From Gallionella sp. (GTDB lineage Bacteria > Pseudomonadota > Gammaproteobacteria > Burkholderiales > Gallionellaceae), in assembly GCA_028714075.1 (NCBI GenBank), contig JAQTMZ010000011.1:1-64000 (forward strand): a stretch of DNA of 64,000 bases, in the 5' to 3' direction. Below are positions 9,538-20,982 of the stretch, piece after piece. Numbering within the stretch: the first letter of the stretch is position 1; each line of letters opens with the position of its first letter. Made by a program: the position numbers and the translations under genes. The notes under the pieces were generated by a model. That model did not search any database, was not told the DNA's origin, and worked only from the letters and a program-made list of their open reading frames with translations.

Positions 9538-10866
9538 ATGAAGCTGAAGCCATTACCGTATCTCTTGGCAGTATTGCTCGGCACGGGCAACTGGGCGCAG
9601 GCTGCCGACCTGCTGGAAACCTTCCGTGCCGCGCAGGCAAACGACCCGGTGTTTGCGGCTGCGCGCGCCACGCAGCAAGCCGGGCAGGAGAAACTACCGC
9701 AAGGCCGTTCCCTGTTGATGCCCACCATCAGCCTCAACGCGAACAGCACGTTTAACGATCAGACCATCCAGTACAAGGGGGCGTTTCCATTTCCTGCCGG
9801 CAATACCCGCTATAACAACCACGGCTACGGCGTGAACCTGACGCAACCCTTGTACCGCCAGCAAAACTGGCTGGCCTATACCGAGGCCGAATTGCAGGTC
9901 GCGCAAACCGAGGCGCAATTCAGGGTGGCCGAACAAGATTTGATCCTGCGCGTTGCGCAGGCCTACTTCGACGTGCTGATCGCGCAAGACAGCGTGCAGC
10001 TCGCCGAGGCGCAGAAGACCGCCATTTCCGAGCAACTGGAACAGGCCAAGCGCAACTTCGAGGTGGGCAGCGCCACCATTACCGATACCCACGAAGCGCA
10101 AGCGCGTTACGACCTGACCACTGCGCAGGAAATCGCCGCGCAAAACGATCTGGAAATAAAACGGCGCGCCTTGCAGCAACTGATCAACGCGATGCCGAAA
10201 GACCTCAGGCACCTCGGCAAGGAATTCAAGCTGGAAGCGCCGCAACCCGCCGACATGGAAAAATGGGTGGACAATGCCCAGATAAACAGCCCGCAACTCG
10301 CCATCGCCCAGGCGGGCTCCGAGCTTGCCGAAAAAGAAGTGGCGCGCAATCGCGGCGGGCACTATCCGACGGTGGATCTGGTGGCGAATTATTCCAACAA
10401 CCAGTCCAACGGCGGCAGCTTTGGCGTGGGCAGCGACAACACCAACAAGAGCGTCGGCGTGCAGTTGAACATGCCCCTGTTTCAGGGCGGCGCGGTCAAT
10501 TCCAAATGGCGCGAAGCGCAAGCCAACCTCGAGCGCGCCAGGCAGGAGCTGGAAAACACCCGCCGCAGCGTCGCCCTGCAAACCCGCCAGGCGTATCTCG
10601 GCGTGGTCAGCGGCATCGCACAGGTCAAGGCGTTGCAGCAGGCGCTCACCTCCAGCGAGAGCGTCCTGGAAGCCACCAAGCTGGGCCAGGAGGTCGGCGT
10701 GCGCACCAACCTCGATGTGCTGAATGCGCAGCAACAGCTCTATGCCACCCGCCGCGACCTGTATCAGGCCGAATACAACTATCTCATCAGCCAGCTGCGC
10801 CTGAAAGCGGCGGTGGGCATGTTGGGCGAGGACGGGCTGGTCAAGGTCAATCAGGCGCTTTATTAA
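9538..10866 (+). CDS. tolC: TolC family outer membrane efflux protein
   Basis: Signal peptide; duplicated TolC-type repeats (NDPVFAAARAT; TRTNLDVLNAQQQLYATRRDLYQAEYNYL). Confidence 0.9.
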   Translation: MKLKPLPYLLAVLLGTGNWAQAADLLETFRAAQANDPVFAAARATQQAGQEKLPQGRSLLMPTISLNANSTFNDQTIQYKGAFPFPAGNTRYNNHGYGVNLTQPLYRQQNWLAYTEAELQVAQTEAQFRVAEQDLILRVAQAYFDVLIAQDSVQLAEAQKTAISEQLEQAKRNFEVGSATITDTHEAQARYDLTTAQEIAAQNDLEIKRRALQQLINAMPKDLRHLGKEFKLEAPQPADMEKWVDNAQINSPQLAIAQAGSELAEKEVARNRGGHYPTVDLVANYSNNQSNGGSFGVGSDNTNKSVGVQLNMPLFQGGAVNSKWREAQANLERARQELENTRRSVALQTRQAYLGVVSGIAQVKALQQALTSSESVLEATKLGQEVGVRTNLDVLNAQQQLYATRRDLYQAEYNYLISQLRLKAAVGMLGEDGLVKVNQALY

Positions 10867-10881
10867 TATTTCTATTTTCGC

Positions 10882-10909
10882 TTGCTTCTTTTTCAAATTT
10901 ACATATAAT
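10882..10909 (+). promoter_or_regulatory. Candidate sigma70 promoter of the spc ribosomal operon
   Basis: TTGCTT-N16-TATAAT followed by GC-rich GCGCGGC discriminator, upstream of rplN. Confidence 0.6.
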
Positions 10910-11069
10910 GCGCGGCTTCGTTGCAGGTGACCTTTGCCGCAATTGCCTCAATCCACTCCCTCCGGGGATGGTTGAATGAAGATAGTTTATTACCCGCCGC
11001 TCGCGGCGACCTGACCCGAACGGGTTCCAAAACTGGCCGCTGTTGGCGGAAAAAGTTGGAGATTAAATA

Positions 11070-11438
11070 ATGATACAAATGCAGTCTGTTTTGGATGTGG
11101 CTGACAATACCGGTGCGCGCTCTGTGATGTGCATCAAGGTATTGGGTGGCTCAAGGCGCCGTTATGCTTCCGTCGGTGACGTCATCAAGGTAAGTATCCG
11201 TGATGCGGCTCCGCGTGGACGCGTAAAAAAAGGCGAAGTGTACAACGCCGTGGTGGTGCGTACCGCCAAGGGTGTGCGCCGCTCCGATGGGTCTCTGGTC
11301 AAGTTTGATGGCAACGCTGCGGTATTGCTGAATGCCAAGCTGGAGCCGATCGGTACGCGCATCTTCGGGCCGGTGACGCGCGAATTGCGCACCGAAAAAT
11401 TCATGAAGATCGTTTCGCTGGCACCTGAAGTGCTGTAA
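11070..11438 (+). CDS. rplN: 50S ribosomal protein L14
   Basis: [33 protein letters not shown]. Confidence 0.98.
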   Translation: MIQMQSVLDVADNTGARSVMCIKVLGGSRRRYASVGDVIKVSIRDAAPRGRVKKGEVYNAVVVRTAKGVRRSDGSLVKFDGNAAVLLNAKLEPIGTRIFGPVTRELRTEKFMKIVSLAPEVL

Positions 11439-11466
11439 GCGGAAACAGATCGGGTCAAGGAAAATC

Positions 11467-11781
11467 ATGCGCAAGATCAAGAAAAACGATGACGTTATCG
11501 TAATCGCCGGGAAAGACAAAGGCAGCCGCGGCAATGTGCTGAGCGTGCTGGGTGACTACCTGCTGGTGAGCGGCATCAATAAAGTAAAGAAACACCAGAA
11601 ACCCAACCCGACCAAGGGTTTGACCGGCGGGATCGTGGAAAAGGAAATGCCCATTCATATTTCGAATGTGGCGATTTACAACACGGCTGCCAAGAAGGGT
11701 GACCGGGTCGGTACTAAATTGCTGGAAGACGGACGCAAGGCTCGTGTGTTCAAGTCCAACGGCGAAATGATTGACGCTTAA
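11467..11781 (+). CDS. rplX: 50S ribosomal protein L24
   Basis: [27 protein letters not shown]. Confidence 0.98.
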   Translation: MRKIKKNDDVIVIAGKDKGSRGNVLSVLGDYLLVSGINKVKKHQKPNPTKGLTGGIVEKEMPIHISNVAIYNTAAKKGDRVGTKLLEDGRKARVFKSNGEMIDA

Positions 11782-11793
11782 GGGGTATAGGGC

Positions 11794-12333
11794 ATGGCTC
11801 GTTTGTATGAGTTTTACAAAGACAAGGTCGCCAAAGACCTGATGAAGCAGTTTGGCTACAAATCCATTATGGAAGTGCCGCGCATCGAAAAAATCACCCT
11901 GAACATGGGTGTCGGCGAAGCGGTGGCAGACAAAAAAGTGATGGATTTTGCGGTTGGTGATATGCAAAAAATTGCCGGGCAAAAGCCGGTGGTCACGATG
12001 TCCAAGAAGTCCATTGCCGGCTTCAAGATTCGCGAAGGCTATCCGGTCGGTTGCAAGGTGACGTTGCGCAAGGAGCGCATGTACGAATTTCTGGATCGCC
12101 TGATTTCTGTCGCAATCCCGCGTATTCGCGATTTTCGTGGCATCTCCGGCAAGTCCTTTGATGGCCGTGGCAATTACAACATGGGCGTGAAAGAGCAGAT
12201 CATTTTTCCGGAAATCGAGTATGAAAAGATTGATGCGTTGCGTGGTATGAACATTACGATTACCACTTCCGCGAAGACCGATGAAGAAGCCAAGGCTCTT
12301 TTGATGGCATTCAAACTCCCAATAAAGAAATGA
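11794..12333 (+). CDS. rplE: 50S ribosomal protein L5
   Basis: [43 protein letters not shown]. Confidence 0.98.
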   Translation: MARLYEFYKDKVAKDLMKQFGYKSIMEVPRIEKITLNMGVGEAVADKKVMDFAVGDMQKIAGQKPVVTMSKKSIAGFKIREGYPVGCKVTLRKERMYEFLDRLISVAIPRIRDFRGISGKSFDGRGNYNMGVKEQIIFPEIEYEKIDALRGMNITITTSAKTDEEAKALLMAFKLPIKK

Positions 12334-12343
12334 GGGGCTATTA

Positions 12344-12649
12344 ATGGCTAAGATGGCAGTAATTAACCGCGAGCAAAAACGCCGTGACACCGTGAAGAAA
12401 TTTGCGGGCAAGCGCGCCGAGTTGCTGGCGACTATTTCCAACATGAAGCTCAGCGATGAAGAGCGCGCAGCAGCGCGCTTGAAGTTGCAAGCGTTGCCGC
12501 GCAACGCCAGCCCGGTTCGGCTGCGCAATCGTTGCGCGTTGACAGGCCGTCCGCGCGGAACTTTCAGGAAGTTCGGTTTGGGGCGTATCAAGATACGTGA
12601 ATTCGCGATGCGCGGTGAAATACCCGGTATCGTCAAGGCCAGCTGGTAG
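12344..12649 (+). CDS. rpsN: 30S ribosomal protein S14
   Basis: [27 protein letters not shown]...[36 protein letters not shown]. Confidence 0.98.
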   Translation: MAKMAVINREQKRRDTVKKFAGKRAELLATISNMKLSDEERAAARLKLQALPRNASPVRLRNRCALTGRPRGTFRKFGLGRIKIREFAMRGEIPGIVKASW

Positions 12650-12658
12650 GAGAATTAT

Positions 12659-13057
12659 ATGAGTATGAGCGATCCGATCTCCGACATGCTGACACGCATC
12701 CGCAATGCGCAGCTCGCGGAAAAAGTCACAGTGGTTATGCCTTCTTCGAAGTTGAAGGTGGCGATTGCCGAGGTGTTGAAAGACGAAGGTTATGTGGATG
12801 GTTTTAACGTTGTCGCAGGTGAAGGCGGCAAAGCCACGCTGGAAATTGGCTTGAAGTATTACAGCGGACGCCCGGTAATCGAGAAGATTCAGCGTATCAG
12901 CCGCCCCGGTCTGCGTATTTACAAGGGCTCCGATGACATCCCCAAGGTTATGAACGGACTGGGTATTGCCATCGTTTCCACTTCCAAAGGTTTGATGACT
13001 GACCGCAAAGCGCGCGCCAATGGTATTGGCGGTGAAGTGCTGTGCGTTGTCGCGTAG
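12659..13057 (+). CDS. rpsH: 30S ribosomal protein S8
   Basis: [37 protein letters not shown]. Confidence 0.98.
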   Translation: MSMSDPISDMLTRIRNAQLAEKVTVVMPSSKLKVAIAEVLKDEGYVDGFNVVAGEGGKATLEIGLKYYSGRPVIEKIQRISRPGLRIYKGSDDIPKVMNGLGIAIVSTSKGLMTDRKARANGIGGEVLCVVA

Positions 13058-13067
13058 CGAGGTAAAC

Positions 13068-13601
13068 ATGTCCAGAGTTGCCAAGAATCCTGTTGTTGTG
13101 CCTAGCGGTGTTGAAGTCGCGCTGGCGACAGGTGAAGTTTCGATAAAGGGCCCGTTGGGTACCCTTAAGCAGGCCTTGACGGGTGATGTGAGCGTGGTGC
13201 GCGAGGGCGACAGCCTGTTGTGCAAGGCGCAAAACAGCTCCATGCGGGCCGATGCGATGTCCGGCACGATCCGCGCGTTGCTGGCTAACATGGTGCAGGG
13301 CGTGAGCAAGGGTTTCGAGCGCAAGCTGAACCTGGTTGGCGTGGGATATCGCGCGCAGGCCGCCGGTGATACGCTGAACCTGACTTTGGGTTTTTCCCAT
13401 CCGGTCGCTTACAAGATGCCTGCCGGCATCAAGGTTGAGACACCGACGCAAACCGAAATCGTGCTGAAGGGTGTTGATAAGCAACGTGTCGGGCAAGTCG
13501 CCGCTGAAATTCGCGCTTTCCGTGAACCTGAGCCATACAAAGGCAAGGGTGTGCGCTACAGCGACGAAGTGGTGATCCTGAAAGAAACCAAGAAGAAGTA
13601 A
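13068..13601 (+). CDS. rplF: 50S ribosomal protein L6
   Basis: [19 protein letters not shown]...[26 protein letters not shown] at 13068. Confidence 0.98.
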   Translation: MSRVAKNPVVVPSGVEVALATGEVSIKGPLGTLKQALTGDVSVVREGDSLLCKAQNSSMRADAMSGTIRALLANMVQGVSKGFERKLNLVGVGYRAQAAGDTLNLTLGFSHPVAYKMPAGIKVETPTQTEIVLKGVDKQRVGQVAAEIRAFREPEPYKGKGVRYSDEVVILKETKKK

Positions 13602-13628
13602 TTTAAGGCAGAAATAATTGAGGCCAAT

Positions 13629-13985
13629 ATGTTGATCAAAAAAGAAGCGCGTCAGCGCAGGGCACGCAAAACCCGTGCTCGTATTGCTGAAAAGAAATCG
13701 GTTCGCTTGGCGATAAGCCGCACTAATTTTCACATCTATGCGCAAGTGATTTCCGCTTGCGGCAGCAAAGTGCTGGCCAGTGCGTCCAGCGCCGAAACAG
13801 ATGTCCGCAAGGATCTGGCGAACGGTGGCAACAAGGCCGCTGCAGCTGTGGTAGGCAAGCGTATCGCCGAAAAGGCAAAGAGCGCGGGCATTACCCAAGT
13901 GGCGTTTGACCGTTCCGGCAACCGGTACCATGGCCGTGTCAAGGCGTTAGCCGAAGCCGCACGTGAGCATGGTCTACAGTTCTGA
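13629..13985 (+). CDS. rplR: 50S ribosomal protein L18
   Basis: [16 protein letters not shown]...[25 protein letters not shown]. Confidence 0.98.
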   Translation: MLIKKEARQRRARKTRARIAEKKSVRLAISRTNFHIYAQVISACGSKVLASASSAETDVRKDLANGGNKAAAAVVGKRIAEKAKSAGITQVAFDRSGNRYHGRVKALAEAAREHGLQF

Positions 13986-13998
13986 TTGGAGTTGAGTG

Positions 13999-14520
13999 AT
14001 GGCTAAGCCGCAAGGAAAAATGCAACAACAGGAAGCGCGTGATGACGGCATGATCGAAAAAATGATCTCCGTGAACCGCGTCACCAAGGTAGTCAAGGGT
14101 GGCCGCATCATGGGTTTCGCCGCCTTGACCGTAGTCGGTGATGGCGATGGTCGCGTCGCGATGGGCAAGGGTAAATCCAAGGAAGTGCCGGTTGCCGTAC
14201 AAAAAGCCATGGAAGAAGCGCGCCGTAACATGGCCAAGGTAAGCCTGAAGAACGGCACGTTGCATCACACCGTAATCGGCAAGCACGGCGCGGCTAAAGT
14301 GCTGATGCAACCGGCCTCTGAAGGTACCGGTATTATTGCTGGCGGCGCGATGCGCGCAGTGTTTGAGGCGGTCGGCGTGCGCGATGTGCTGGCCAAATGT
14401 ATCGGCTCCAGCAATCCTTACAACGTGGTGCGCGCCACGCTGAATGGTTTGAAGGCATTGAATTCGCCTTCCGAAATTGCAGCCAAGCGCGGCAAGAGCG
14501 TTGACGAGATTTTGGGGTAA
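13999..14520 (+). CDS. rpsE: 30S ribosomal protein S5
   Basis: [47 protein letters not shown]. Confidence 0.98.
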   Translation: MAKPQGKMQQQEARDDGMIEKMISVNRVTKVVKGGRIMGFAALTVVGDGDGRVAMGKGKSKEVPVAVQKAMEEARRNMAKVSLKNGTLHHTVIGKHGAAKVLMQPASEGTGIIAGGAMRAVFEAVGVRDVLAKCIGSSNPYNVVRATLNGLKALNSPSEIAAKRGKSVDEILG

Positions 14521-14523
14521 GAC

Positions 14524-14721
14524 ATGGCTAAAGCTAAAGCAGTCGCTAAGACAATCAAAGTGACACAGGTCAAGGGCCTGATCGGCACCAAGCAATCGCA
14601 TCGTGACACGATTCGCGGTTTGGGCCTGCGTCGCATCAACCATACCGTACAGCTGGAAGATACTCCCTGCGTGCGCGGCATGATCAACAAAGTGTTCTAT
14701 CTGGTTAAGTGCGAGGCATAA
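14524..14721 (+). CDS. rpmD: 50S ribosomal protein L30
   Basis: [54 protein letters not shown]. Confidence 0.97.
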   Translation: MAKAKAVAKTIKVTQVKGLIGTKQSHRDTIRGLGLRRINHTVQLEDTPCVRGMINKVFYLVKCEA

Positions 14722-14722
14722 A

Positions 14723-15157
14723 ATGCGACTCAATAATATTCAACCTGCACAGGGAGCCAAGCACGCCAAGCGTCGCGTTGGCCGGGGTATCGGTTCCGGT
14801 TTGGGCAAGACCGCCGGTCGCGGGCACAAGGGTCAGAAATCACGCGCCGGCGGCTTTCATAAGGTCGGTTTCGAAGGCGGTCAAATGCCGCTGCAGCGCC
14901 GTCTGCCAAAGCGCGGCTTCGTTTCGCTGACACGCTATGACACGGCGCAAGTGCGCTTGTCCGACCTGCAAAAAATGCCGATCGACAGTATTGATTTGTT
15001 GGCGCTCAAGCAGGCTGGCATTGTTCACGCGAATGCGTTGACGGTAAAAGTTATTCTGTGCGGCGAAATTTCCCGTGCAGTGAAGTTGCAAGGCTTGCTG
15101 GTAACCAAGGGTGCACGTGCAGCGATTGAAGCAGTTGGCGGAAGCATCGCCGAGTAG
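14723..15157 (+). CDS. rplO: 50S ribosomal protein L15
   Basis: [44 protein letters not shown]. Confidence 0.98.
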   Translation: MRLNNIQPAQGAKHAKRRVGRGIGSGLGKTAGRGHKGQKSRAGGFHKVGFEGGQMPLQRRLPKRGFVSLTRYDTAQVRLSDLQKMPIDSIDLLALKQAGIVHANALTVKVILCGEISRAVKLQGLLVTKGARAAIEAVGGSIAE

Positions 15158-15165
15158 GCTGGTAC

Positions 15166-16482
15166 GTGAGCACAGTGGATAAGGGCGCGAGCAAGAGTAA
15201 ATATGGCGATTTGAGCCAGCGCCTCTGGTTTTTGCTGGGTGCCCTGGTGGTATTCCGTGTCGGTGCGCATATCCCGGTACCGGGTATTGACCCGACGGTG
15301 TTGGCTGATTTGTTCAAGTCGCAAAAAGACGGCATCCTGGGCATGTTTAACATGTTCTCGGGCGGTGCGCTGGAGCGTTTCACGATTTTCGCGCTGGGTA
15401 TCATGCCGTATATCTCTGCATCGATCATCATGCAGTTGGCTGCGATAGCGGTTCCGCATCTTGAGCAGTTGAAGAAAGAAGGCGAAGCCGGCCGCCGCAA
15501 GATGACGCAGTACACCCGCTATGGCACATTGGGTTTGGCGCTGTTTCAGGCGTTTGGTATCTCGGTGGCGTTGCAGTCGCAGCCTGGGCTGGTACCGAAC
15601 CCCGGCGCAATGTTCCAGATGACCTCGGTAATAACCCTGGTGACCGGCACGATGTTCCTGATGTGGCTGGGAGAGCAGATTACCGAACGCGGCTTGGGTA
15701 ATGGTATTTCGCTGATTATTTTTGCCGGTATCGCGGCAGGTTTGCCGCACGCGATTGGTAGCACACTGGAGTTGACGCGCACTGGAGCATTCTCCATCCC
15801 GCTGGTGCTGTTGCTGTTTTTCGGGGCGATTGCCGTTACGGCTTTGGTGGTGTTTGTCGAACGCGGCCAGCGCAAGATTCTGGTGAACTATGCCAAGCGG
15901 CAGGTGGGCAATAAGGTATATGGCGGGCAAAGCTCGCATCTGCCTTTGAAGTTGAATATGGCCGGTGTGATCCCGCCGATTTTTGCTTCCAGTATCATCC
16001 TGTTCCCGGCAACGATTGCGGGCTGGTTCGGAAGCGGGCACGGCATGAACTGGTTGAAGGATATCAGCGGAATGCTGTCTCCCGGCCAGCCGGTTTATGT
16101 GCTGGTGTATGCATCGGCGATTGTGTTTTTCTGCTTCTTCTATACGGCATTGGTATTCAGCCCGAAGGAAACGGCAGACAATTTGAAGAAAAGCGGTGCG
16201 TTTTTACCCGGGATACGTCCAGGCGAACAAACTGCACGCTATGTTGAACGGATCATGCTGCGCCTGACCATGGTCGGCGCGGTGTATATAACTTTGGTAT
16301 GTTTGCTGCCTGAATTTCTGGTGGTGAAGTGGAACGTGCCGTTTTACTTTGGTGGTACGTCGCTGTTGATTCTGGTGGTGGTGACGATGGATTTTATGGC
16401 GCAAGTGCAGTCTTATCTGATGACGCATCAGTATGAAAATCTGCTGAAGAAAGCCAATTTCAAGGGTGGGTTAACGCGCTAA
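15166..16482 (+). CDS. secY: Preprotein translocase subunit SecY
   Basis: Full-length Sec[26 protein letters not shown]...[19 protein letters not shown]. Confidence 0.98.
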   Translation: MSTVDKGASKSKYGDLSQRLWFLLGALVVFRVGAHIPVPGIDPTVLADLFKSQKDGILGMFNMFSGGALERFTIFALGIMPYISASIIMQLAAIAVPHLEQLKKEGEAGRRKMTQYTRYGTLGLALFQAFGISVALQSQPGLVPNPGAMFQMTSVITLVTGTMFLMWLGEQITERGLGNGISLIIFAGIAAGLPHAIGSTLELTRTGAFSIPLVLLLFFGAIAVTALVVFVERGQRKILVNYAKRQVGNKVYGGQSSHLPLKLNMAGVIPPIFASSIILFPATIAGWFGSGHGMNWLKDISGMLSPGQPVYVLVYASAIVFFCFFYTALVFSPKETADNLKKSGAFLPGIRPGEQTARYVERIMLRLTMVGAVYITLVCLLPEFLVVKWNVPFYFGGTSLLILVVVTMDFMAQVQSYLMTHQYENLLKKANFKGGLTR

Positions 16483-16700
16483 TGGCCAAAGAAGATGTGA
16501 TTCAGATGGCGGGTGAGATAGAGGAGTCGTTGCCGAACGCGACGTTCCGGATCAAACTGGAAAATGGTCATGTGGTGCTGGGTCATATATCGGGGAAAAT
16601 GCGCATGCATTACATTCGCATCCTGCCCGGTGACAAGGTGACTGTGGAGTTGACCCCATACGATTTAAGCAAAGCGCGTATTGTGTTCCGCGCAAAATAG
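16482..16700 (+). CDS. infA: Translation initiation factor IF-1
   Basis: [70 protein letters not shown]. Confidence 0.97.
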   Translation: MAKEDVIQMAGEIEESLPNATFRIKLENGHVVLGHISGKMRMHYIRILPGDKVTVELTPYDLSKARIVFRAK

Positions 16701-16722
16701 TTGAGCAAGTTAGGAGAAGCAA

Positions 16723-16836
16723 ATGAGAGTCCAAGCATCAGTAAAAAAGATCTGCCGTAACTGCAAGATCGTTATTCGTAAACGCGTGGTGCGGGTGATA
16801 TGCAAAGAGCCACGCCATAAACAACGCCAAGGCTGA
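16723..16836 (+). CDS. rpmJ: 50S ribosomal protein L36 (absent from the supplied ORF track because of size)
   Basis: [37 protein letters not shown], read directly between infA and rpsM. Confidence 0.95.
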   Translation: MRVQASVKKICRNCKIVIRKRVVRVICKEPRHKQRQG

Positions 16837-16894
16837 TTGAACAAACAGGCCTGTGGGTGTTATAATTTTCGACTTTCAAAGATAGGGTAGCTGC

Positions 16895-17260
16895 ATGGCA
16901 CGTATTGCAGGGGTCAATATCCCCAACCATCAACACGCTGTGATTGCTTTGACTGCAATCTACGGTATCGGACGTATGCGTTCGAAAGACATTTGCGCGT
17001 TGGCTGGCGTAAACGCCGCCACCAAGATGAAAGACTTGACTGACGCGGAAGTGGAAAAGCTGCGCGAACAAGTCGCCAAGTTTACGGTGGAAGGTGATCT
17101 GCGCCGTGAAACGACAATGAACATCAAGCGCCTGATGGATCTGGGTTGCTATCGCGGCGTACGCCATCGTCGCGGCCTGCCATGCCGCGGCCAGCGCACC
17201 CGCACCAATGCGCGCACCCGCAAGGGGCCGCGCAAGGCGATCGCCGGCGCCAAGAAGTAA
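16895..17260 (+). CDS. rpsM: 30S ribosomal protein S13
   Basis: [26 protein letters not shown]...[34 protein letters not shown]. Confidence 0.98.
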   Translation: MARIAGVNIPNHQHAVIALTAIYGIGRMRSKDICALAGVNAATKMKDLTDAEVEKLREQVAKFTVEGDLRRETTMNIKRLMDLGCYRGVRHRRGLPCRGQRTRTNARTRKGPRKAIAGAKK

Positions 17261-17290
17261 GTTTGCTATAACGCATTAGAGGATTTAGAT

Positions 17291-17680
17291 ATGGTTAAGC
17301 CAAGCACGAAAGTGCGCAAGAAAGTCAAAAAGAACGTAGCGGAAGGTATTGCGCATGTTCATGCTTCCTTTAACAACACTATCGTCACCATTACCGACCG
17401 TCAGGGCAATACTCTGGCATGGTCCACCAGTGGCGCGCAGGGGTTCAAGGGCTCGCGCAAGAGCACACCGTTTGCGGCACAGGTTGCTGCTGAGACAGTG
17501 GGCAAGGCTGCGGTCGAATGCGGTGTCAAAAATCTTGAAGTGCGCATCAAGGGCCCCGGCCCGGGCCGCGAATCTGCGGTGCGCGCACTGAATGCGGCTG
17601 GCTTTAAAATTACCAGCATTTCCGACATCACGCCGGTGCCGCACAACGGCTGCCGTCCGCCGAAAAAACGCCGTATCTAA
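17291..17680 (+). CDS. rpsK: 30S ribosomal protein S11
   Basis: [46 protein letters not shown]. Confidence 0.98.
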   Translation: MVKPSTKVRKKVKKNVAEGIAHVHASFNNTIVTITDRQGNTLAWSTSGAQGFKGSRKSTPFAAQVAAETVGKAAVECGVKNLEVRIKGPGPGRESAVRALNAAGFKITSISDITPVPHNGCRPPKKRRI

Positions 17681-17710
17681 TTCGTATCTAATTTTTGGGG
17701 AGAGCCGATC

Positions 17711-18340
17711 TTGGCTAGAAATCTCGATGCAAAGTGCCGTCAGTGCCGCCGTGAAGGCGAAAAGCTGTTTCTGAAGGGCGAAAAATGTTTCACCGACAAA
17801 TGTGCTGTTGAACGCAGGGCTTATCCGCCCGGCCAGCACGGCCAAAAGAAAAATACCCGTTTGTCTGAATACGGCGGCCAGTTGCGTGAAAAGCAAAAAG
17901 TGCGCCGTATCTATGGCGTGCTGGAGAAGCAATTCCGCCTGACCTACAAACAAGCGGAAAGCCAGCGCGGCATTACCGGCGAAAGCCTGCTGCAAATTCT
18001 GGAATCACGCCTGGATAACGTTTCCTACCGCATGGGTTTCGGCGCATCGCGTGCCGAAGCGCGTCAAACAGTGCGCCACAACGGGCTGCTGGTAAACGGC
18101 AAGCGTGTGAATATTCCTTCCTACCAGGTGCGCCCCGGCGACGTGGTTGAAGTGGCCGAAAAATCCAAGACGCAACTGCGCATCAAGGCGGCGCTGGCTG
18201 CTGCCGAGCAGCGCGGCTTTCCGGAATGGATCGAAATGGACACCAAGGCATTCAAGGGAACGTATAAAGCCAAACCGCAACGCGCCGAACTGCCTGCAAC
18301 CATCAACGAGCATCTCGTGGTTGAGTTGTATTCCAAGTAA
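17711..18340 (+). CDS. rpsD: 30S ribosomal protein S4 (TTG start)
   Basis: [43 protein letters not shown]. Confidence 0.98.
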   Translation: MARNLDAKCRQCRREGEKLFLKGEKCFTDKCAVERRAYPPGQHGQKKNTRLSEYGGQLREKQKVRRIYGVLEKQFRLTYKQAESQRGITGESLLQILESRLDNVSYRMGFGASRAEARQTVRHNGLLVNGKRVNIPSYQVRPGDVVEVAEKSKTQLRIKAALAAAEQRGFPEWIEMDTKAFKGTYKAKPQRAELPATINEHLVVELYSK

Positions 18341-18357
18341 TCCACACGGAGTAGCGT

Positions 18358-19326
18358 ATGCCTAAGAATGAATTTTTGAAACCCCGCATCATTGATGTGC
18401 AAAAGATTTCCGCCACCCAGGCCAAGGTGGTGATGGAGCCGTTTGAGCGCGGTTACGGGCACACATTGGGCAACGCATTGCGCCGTATCCTGTTGTCTTC
18501 GATGGACGGCGCGGCACCGACCGAAGTGAAAATGGCGGGCGTGTTGCACGAGTACGCGACCATCGACGGCGTGCAGGAAGATGTCGTGGACATCCTGTTG
18601 AACCTGAAGGGCGTAGTATTGCGGCTGCACAATACGCAGGAAGTCGTGCTGAGCATCAAAAAAGAAGGCCATGGCGTGGTGACGGCGGCTGACATCAGCG
18701 GCAATGCCGATGTCGAAATAGTCAATCCCGATCATGTGATTGCGCATTTGACCGCCGGTGGCAAGCTGGATATGCAGATCAAGGTTGAGCAAGGGCGCGG
18801 CTATGTGTCGGCGACTTCCCGCCAGGCTTCGAATGAAACGCGCGCGGTCGGGCATATTGCGCTGGACGCGTCGTTCAGTCCGGTCAGCCGGGTCAGTTAC
18901 GCCGTCGAAAGCGCACGCGTGGAACAACGCACCGACCTCGACAAGCTGGTGCTGCATATCGAGACCAACGGTGCTATCGATCCGGAACAGGCGATTCGCA
19001 ACGCGGCGCGTATTCTGGTCGACCAGTTCTCCGTGTTTGCCGCACTGGAAGGCACCGAGCCGGTAGTCGAGAAGGTGCAGGCGCCCAAGGTTGATCCGAT
19101 CCTGTTGCGTCCGGTGGATGATCTGGAACTGACGCCGCGTTCCTCGAACTGCCTCAAGGCGCAAAGCATCCACTACATCGGCGATCTGATTCAATACACC
19201 GAAAACGATCTGTTGCGCACCCCGAACCTGGGCCGCAAGTCGCTGAATGAAATCAAGCAGGTTCTTGCCGAGCACAACTTGTCGCTGGGCATGAAGCTGG
19301 AAAATTGGCCTGTCGCCACCGTTTAA
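18358..19326 (+). CDS. rpoA: DNA-directed RNA polymerase subunit alpha
   Basis: [23 protein letters not shown]...[28 protein letters not shown]. Confidence 0.98.
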   Translation: MPKNEFLKPRIIDVQKISATQAKVVMEPFERGYGHTLGNALRRILLSSMDGAAPTEVKMAGVLHEYATIDGVQEDVVDILLNLKGVVLRLHNTQEVVLSIKKEGHGVVTAADISGNADVEIVNPDHVIAHLTAGGKLDMQIKVEQGRGYVSATSRQASNETRAVGHIALDASFSPVSRVSYAVESARVEQRTDLDKLVLHIETNGAIDPEQAIRNAARILVDQFSVFAALEGTEPVVEKVQAPKVDPILLRPVDDLELTPRSSNCLKAQSIHYIGDLIQYTENDLLRTPNLGRKSLNEIKQVLAEHNLSLGMKLENWPVATV

Positions 19327-19366
19327 AATAGCGCAACTGAAAAAAGCAGTTTAAGAGAGGCAAATT

Positions 19367-19753
19367 ATGCGTCACCGTTCAGGTTTAAGAAAACTCAACC
19401 GTACCAGCAGCCATCGCCTTGCGATGTTCCGCAACATGACTGTGTCGCTGTTGCGCCACGAAGCCATCAAGACCACCTTACCCAAGGCCAAGGAGTTGCG
19501 CCGTGTTGCGGAGCCCATCCTGACTCTGGGCAAGACCCCGAGCCTGGCAAACCGCCGTCTGGCATTTGCCCGTTTGCGCGACCGCGAAATGGTCGTCAAG
19601 CTGTTCGACGAACTCGGCCCGCGCTACGCGGCACGCAACGGCGGTTACCTGCGCATCCTCAAATTCGGTTTCCGTCAAGGCGACAACGCCCCGATGGCGC
19701 TGATCGAACTGATGGATCGTCCGGCAGATGCAATAGCGGTCGATGCCGAGTAA
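19367..19753 (+). CDS. rplQ: 50S ribosomal protein L17
   Basis: [50 protein letters not shown]. Confidence 0.98.
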   Translation: MRHRSGLRKLNRTSSHRLAMFRNMTVSLLRHEAIKTTLPKAKELRRVAEPILTLGKTPSLANRRLAFARLRDREMVVKLFDELGPRYAARNGGYLRILKFGFRQGDNAPMALIELMDRPADAIAVDAE

Positions 19754-19782
19754 CTGGTTGTGATGCGTATCAAGAGTTAAAC

Positions 19783-19809
19783 AAAAAGCCGGATTCGTTC
19801 CGGCTTTTT
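19783..19809 (+). terminator. Intrinsic terminator of the ribosomal operon
   Basis: aaaaagccggattcgttccggcttttt directly downstream of rplQ. Confidence 0.9.
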
Positions 19810-19854
19810 GCATTTTTCGACATAAATTAAACATAAATTATAACGGGGGTAATT

Positions 19855-20829
19855 ATGGCAAACTGGTTCGCAGACAACTCACAATCAATCGGGCGCACCC
19901 CGCTGGTGCGCCTCAACCGCATCACCGACGGCGCGCCTGCGACCATTCTCGCCAAAATCGAAGGGCGCAACCCGGCCTATTCGGTCAAATGCCGTATCGG
20001 TGCGGCGATGGTCGCGGATGCCGAGAAACGCGGCCTGCTCGGTCCGGGCAAACATATCGTCGAGCCGACCAGCGGCAACACCGGCATTGCGCTGGCCTTT
20101 GTCGCCGCCGCGCGCGGCATCCCGCTCACCCTGACCATGCCGGAAACCATGAGCATCGAACGGCGCAAACTGCTGGTCGCTTTCGGCGCCACACTGGTGC
20201 TGACCGAAGGAGCCAAGGGTATGAGCGGCGCAATCGCCAAGGCCGAAGAAATCGCGGCTTCAGATGCCAAATATGTGCTGCTGCAACAGTTCAAAAATCC
20301 GGCCAATCCGGCCATCCACGAACAAACCACCGGCCCGGAAATCTGGAACGACACCGACGGCAAGATCGATATTCTGGTGTCGGGTGTCGGCACCGGCGGC
20401 ACGATTACCGGCGTATCGCGTTACATCAAAAACACCAAGGGCAAGGCCATCACCTCGGTCGCGGTCGAGCCGTCCGCCAGCCCCGTCCTCACCCAGAAAC
20501 GCGCCGGCGAACCGCTGAAACCCGCGCCGCACAAAATTCAGGGAATCGGCGCAGGCTTCGTGCCGGATACCCTCGATATGTCGCTGGTGGACGAGATCGA
20601 GCAAGTGACCAACGAAGACGCGGTGCTGTATGCCCGCCGCCTGACGAGCGAGGAAGGCATCCTGTCTGGCATCTCCTGCGGCGCGGCGGTCGCTGCCGCC
20701 GTGCGCCAGGCCAAGCGCCCCGAGAATGCGGGCAAGACCATCGTCGTCATCCTGCCCGATTCCGGCGAACGCTATCTCAGCTCGATATTGTTCGAGGGAA
20801 TGTTCGATGAAAAGGGTGTTGCCATTTAG
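19855..20829 (+). CDS. Cysteine synthase (CysK/CysM family)
   Basis: Cysteine-synthase fold: [46 protein letters not shown]. Confidence 0.93.
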   Translation: MANWFADNSQSIGRTPLVRLNRITDGAPATILAKIEGRNPAYSVKCRIGAAMVADAEKRGLLGPGKHIVEPTSGNTGIALAFVAAARGIPLTLTMPETMSIERRKLLVAFGATLVLTEGAKGMSGAIAKAEEIAASDAKYVLLQQFKNPANPAIHEQTTGPEIWNDTDGKIDILVSGVGTGGTITGVSRYIKNTKGKAITSVAVEPSASPVLTQKRAGEPLKPAPHKIQGIGAGFVPDTLDMSLVDEIEQVTNEDAVLYARRLTSEEGILSGISCGAAVAAAVRQAKRPENAGKTIVVILPDSGERYLSSILFEGMFDEKGVAI

Positions 20830-20841
20830 GTGCTGCGAAGC

Positions 20842-20936
20842 CGTAGGTTGGGTTAGCAGATTTTTCGCGTAACCCAACATCATTTAACCGGCAGATTATG
20901 CGGTTCTCGTAAATGCGAATTTATTCGCACCTACAA
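20842..20936. repeat. Intergenic repeat pair: GTAGGTTGGGTTAG... and TGCGAATTTATTCGCACCTAC half-element
   Basis: gtaggttgggttag...cgtaacccaac and aaatgcgaatttattcgcacctacaaa; related copies near 51966 and 52590. Confidence 0.65.
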
Positions 20937-20982
20937 ACCCCTCAAATATGTTTTCTAGTTCTTAGGTTTAAAGACAGCCCCT

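Noticed and set aside
11455-15000. Several long minus-strand ORFs opposite the ribosomal genes (11455-12636, 12341-13324, 12948-13931, 13939-14733)
   Set aside because: Antisense to well-recognised ribosomal proteins; no family resemblance.
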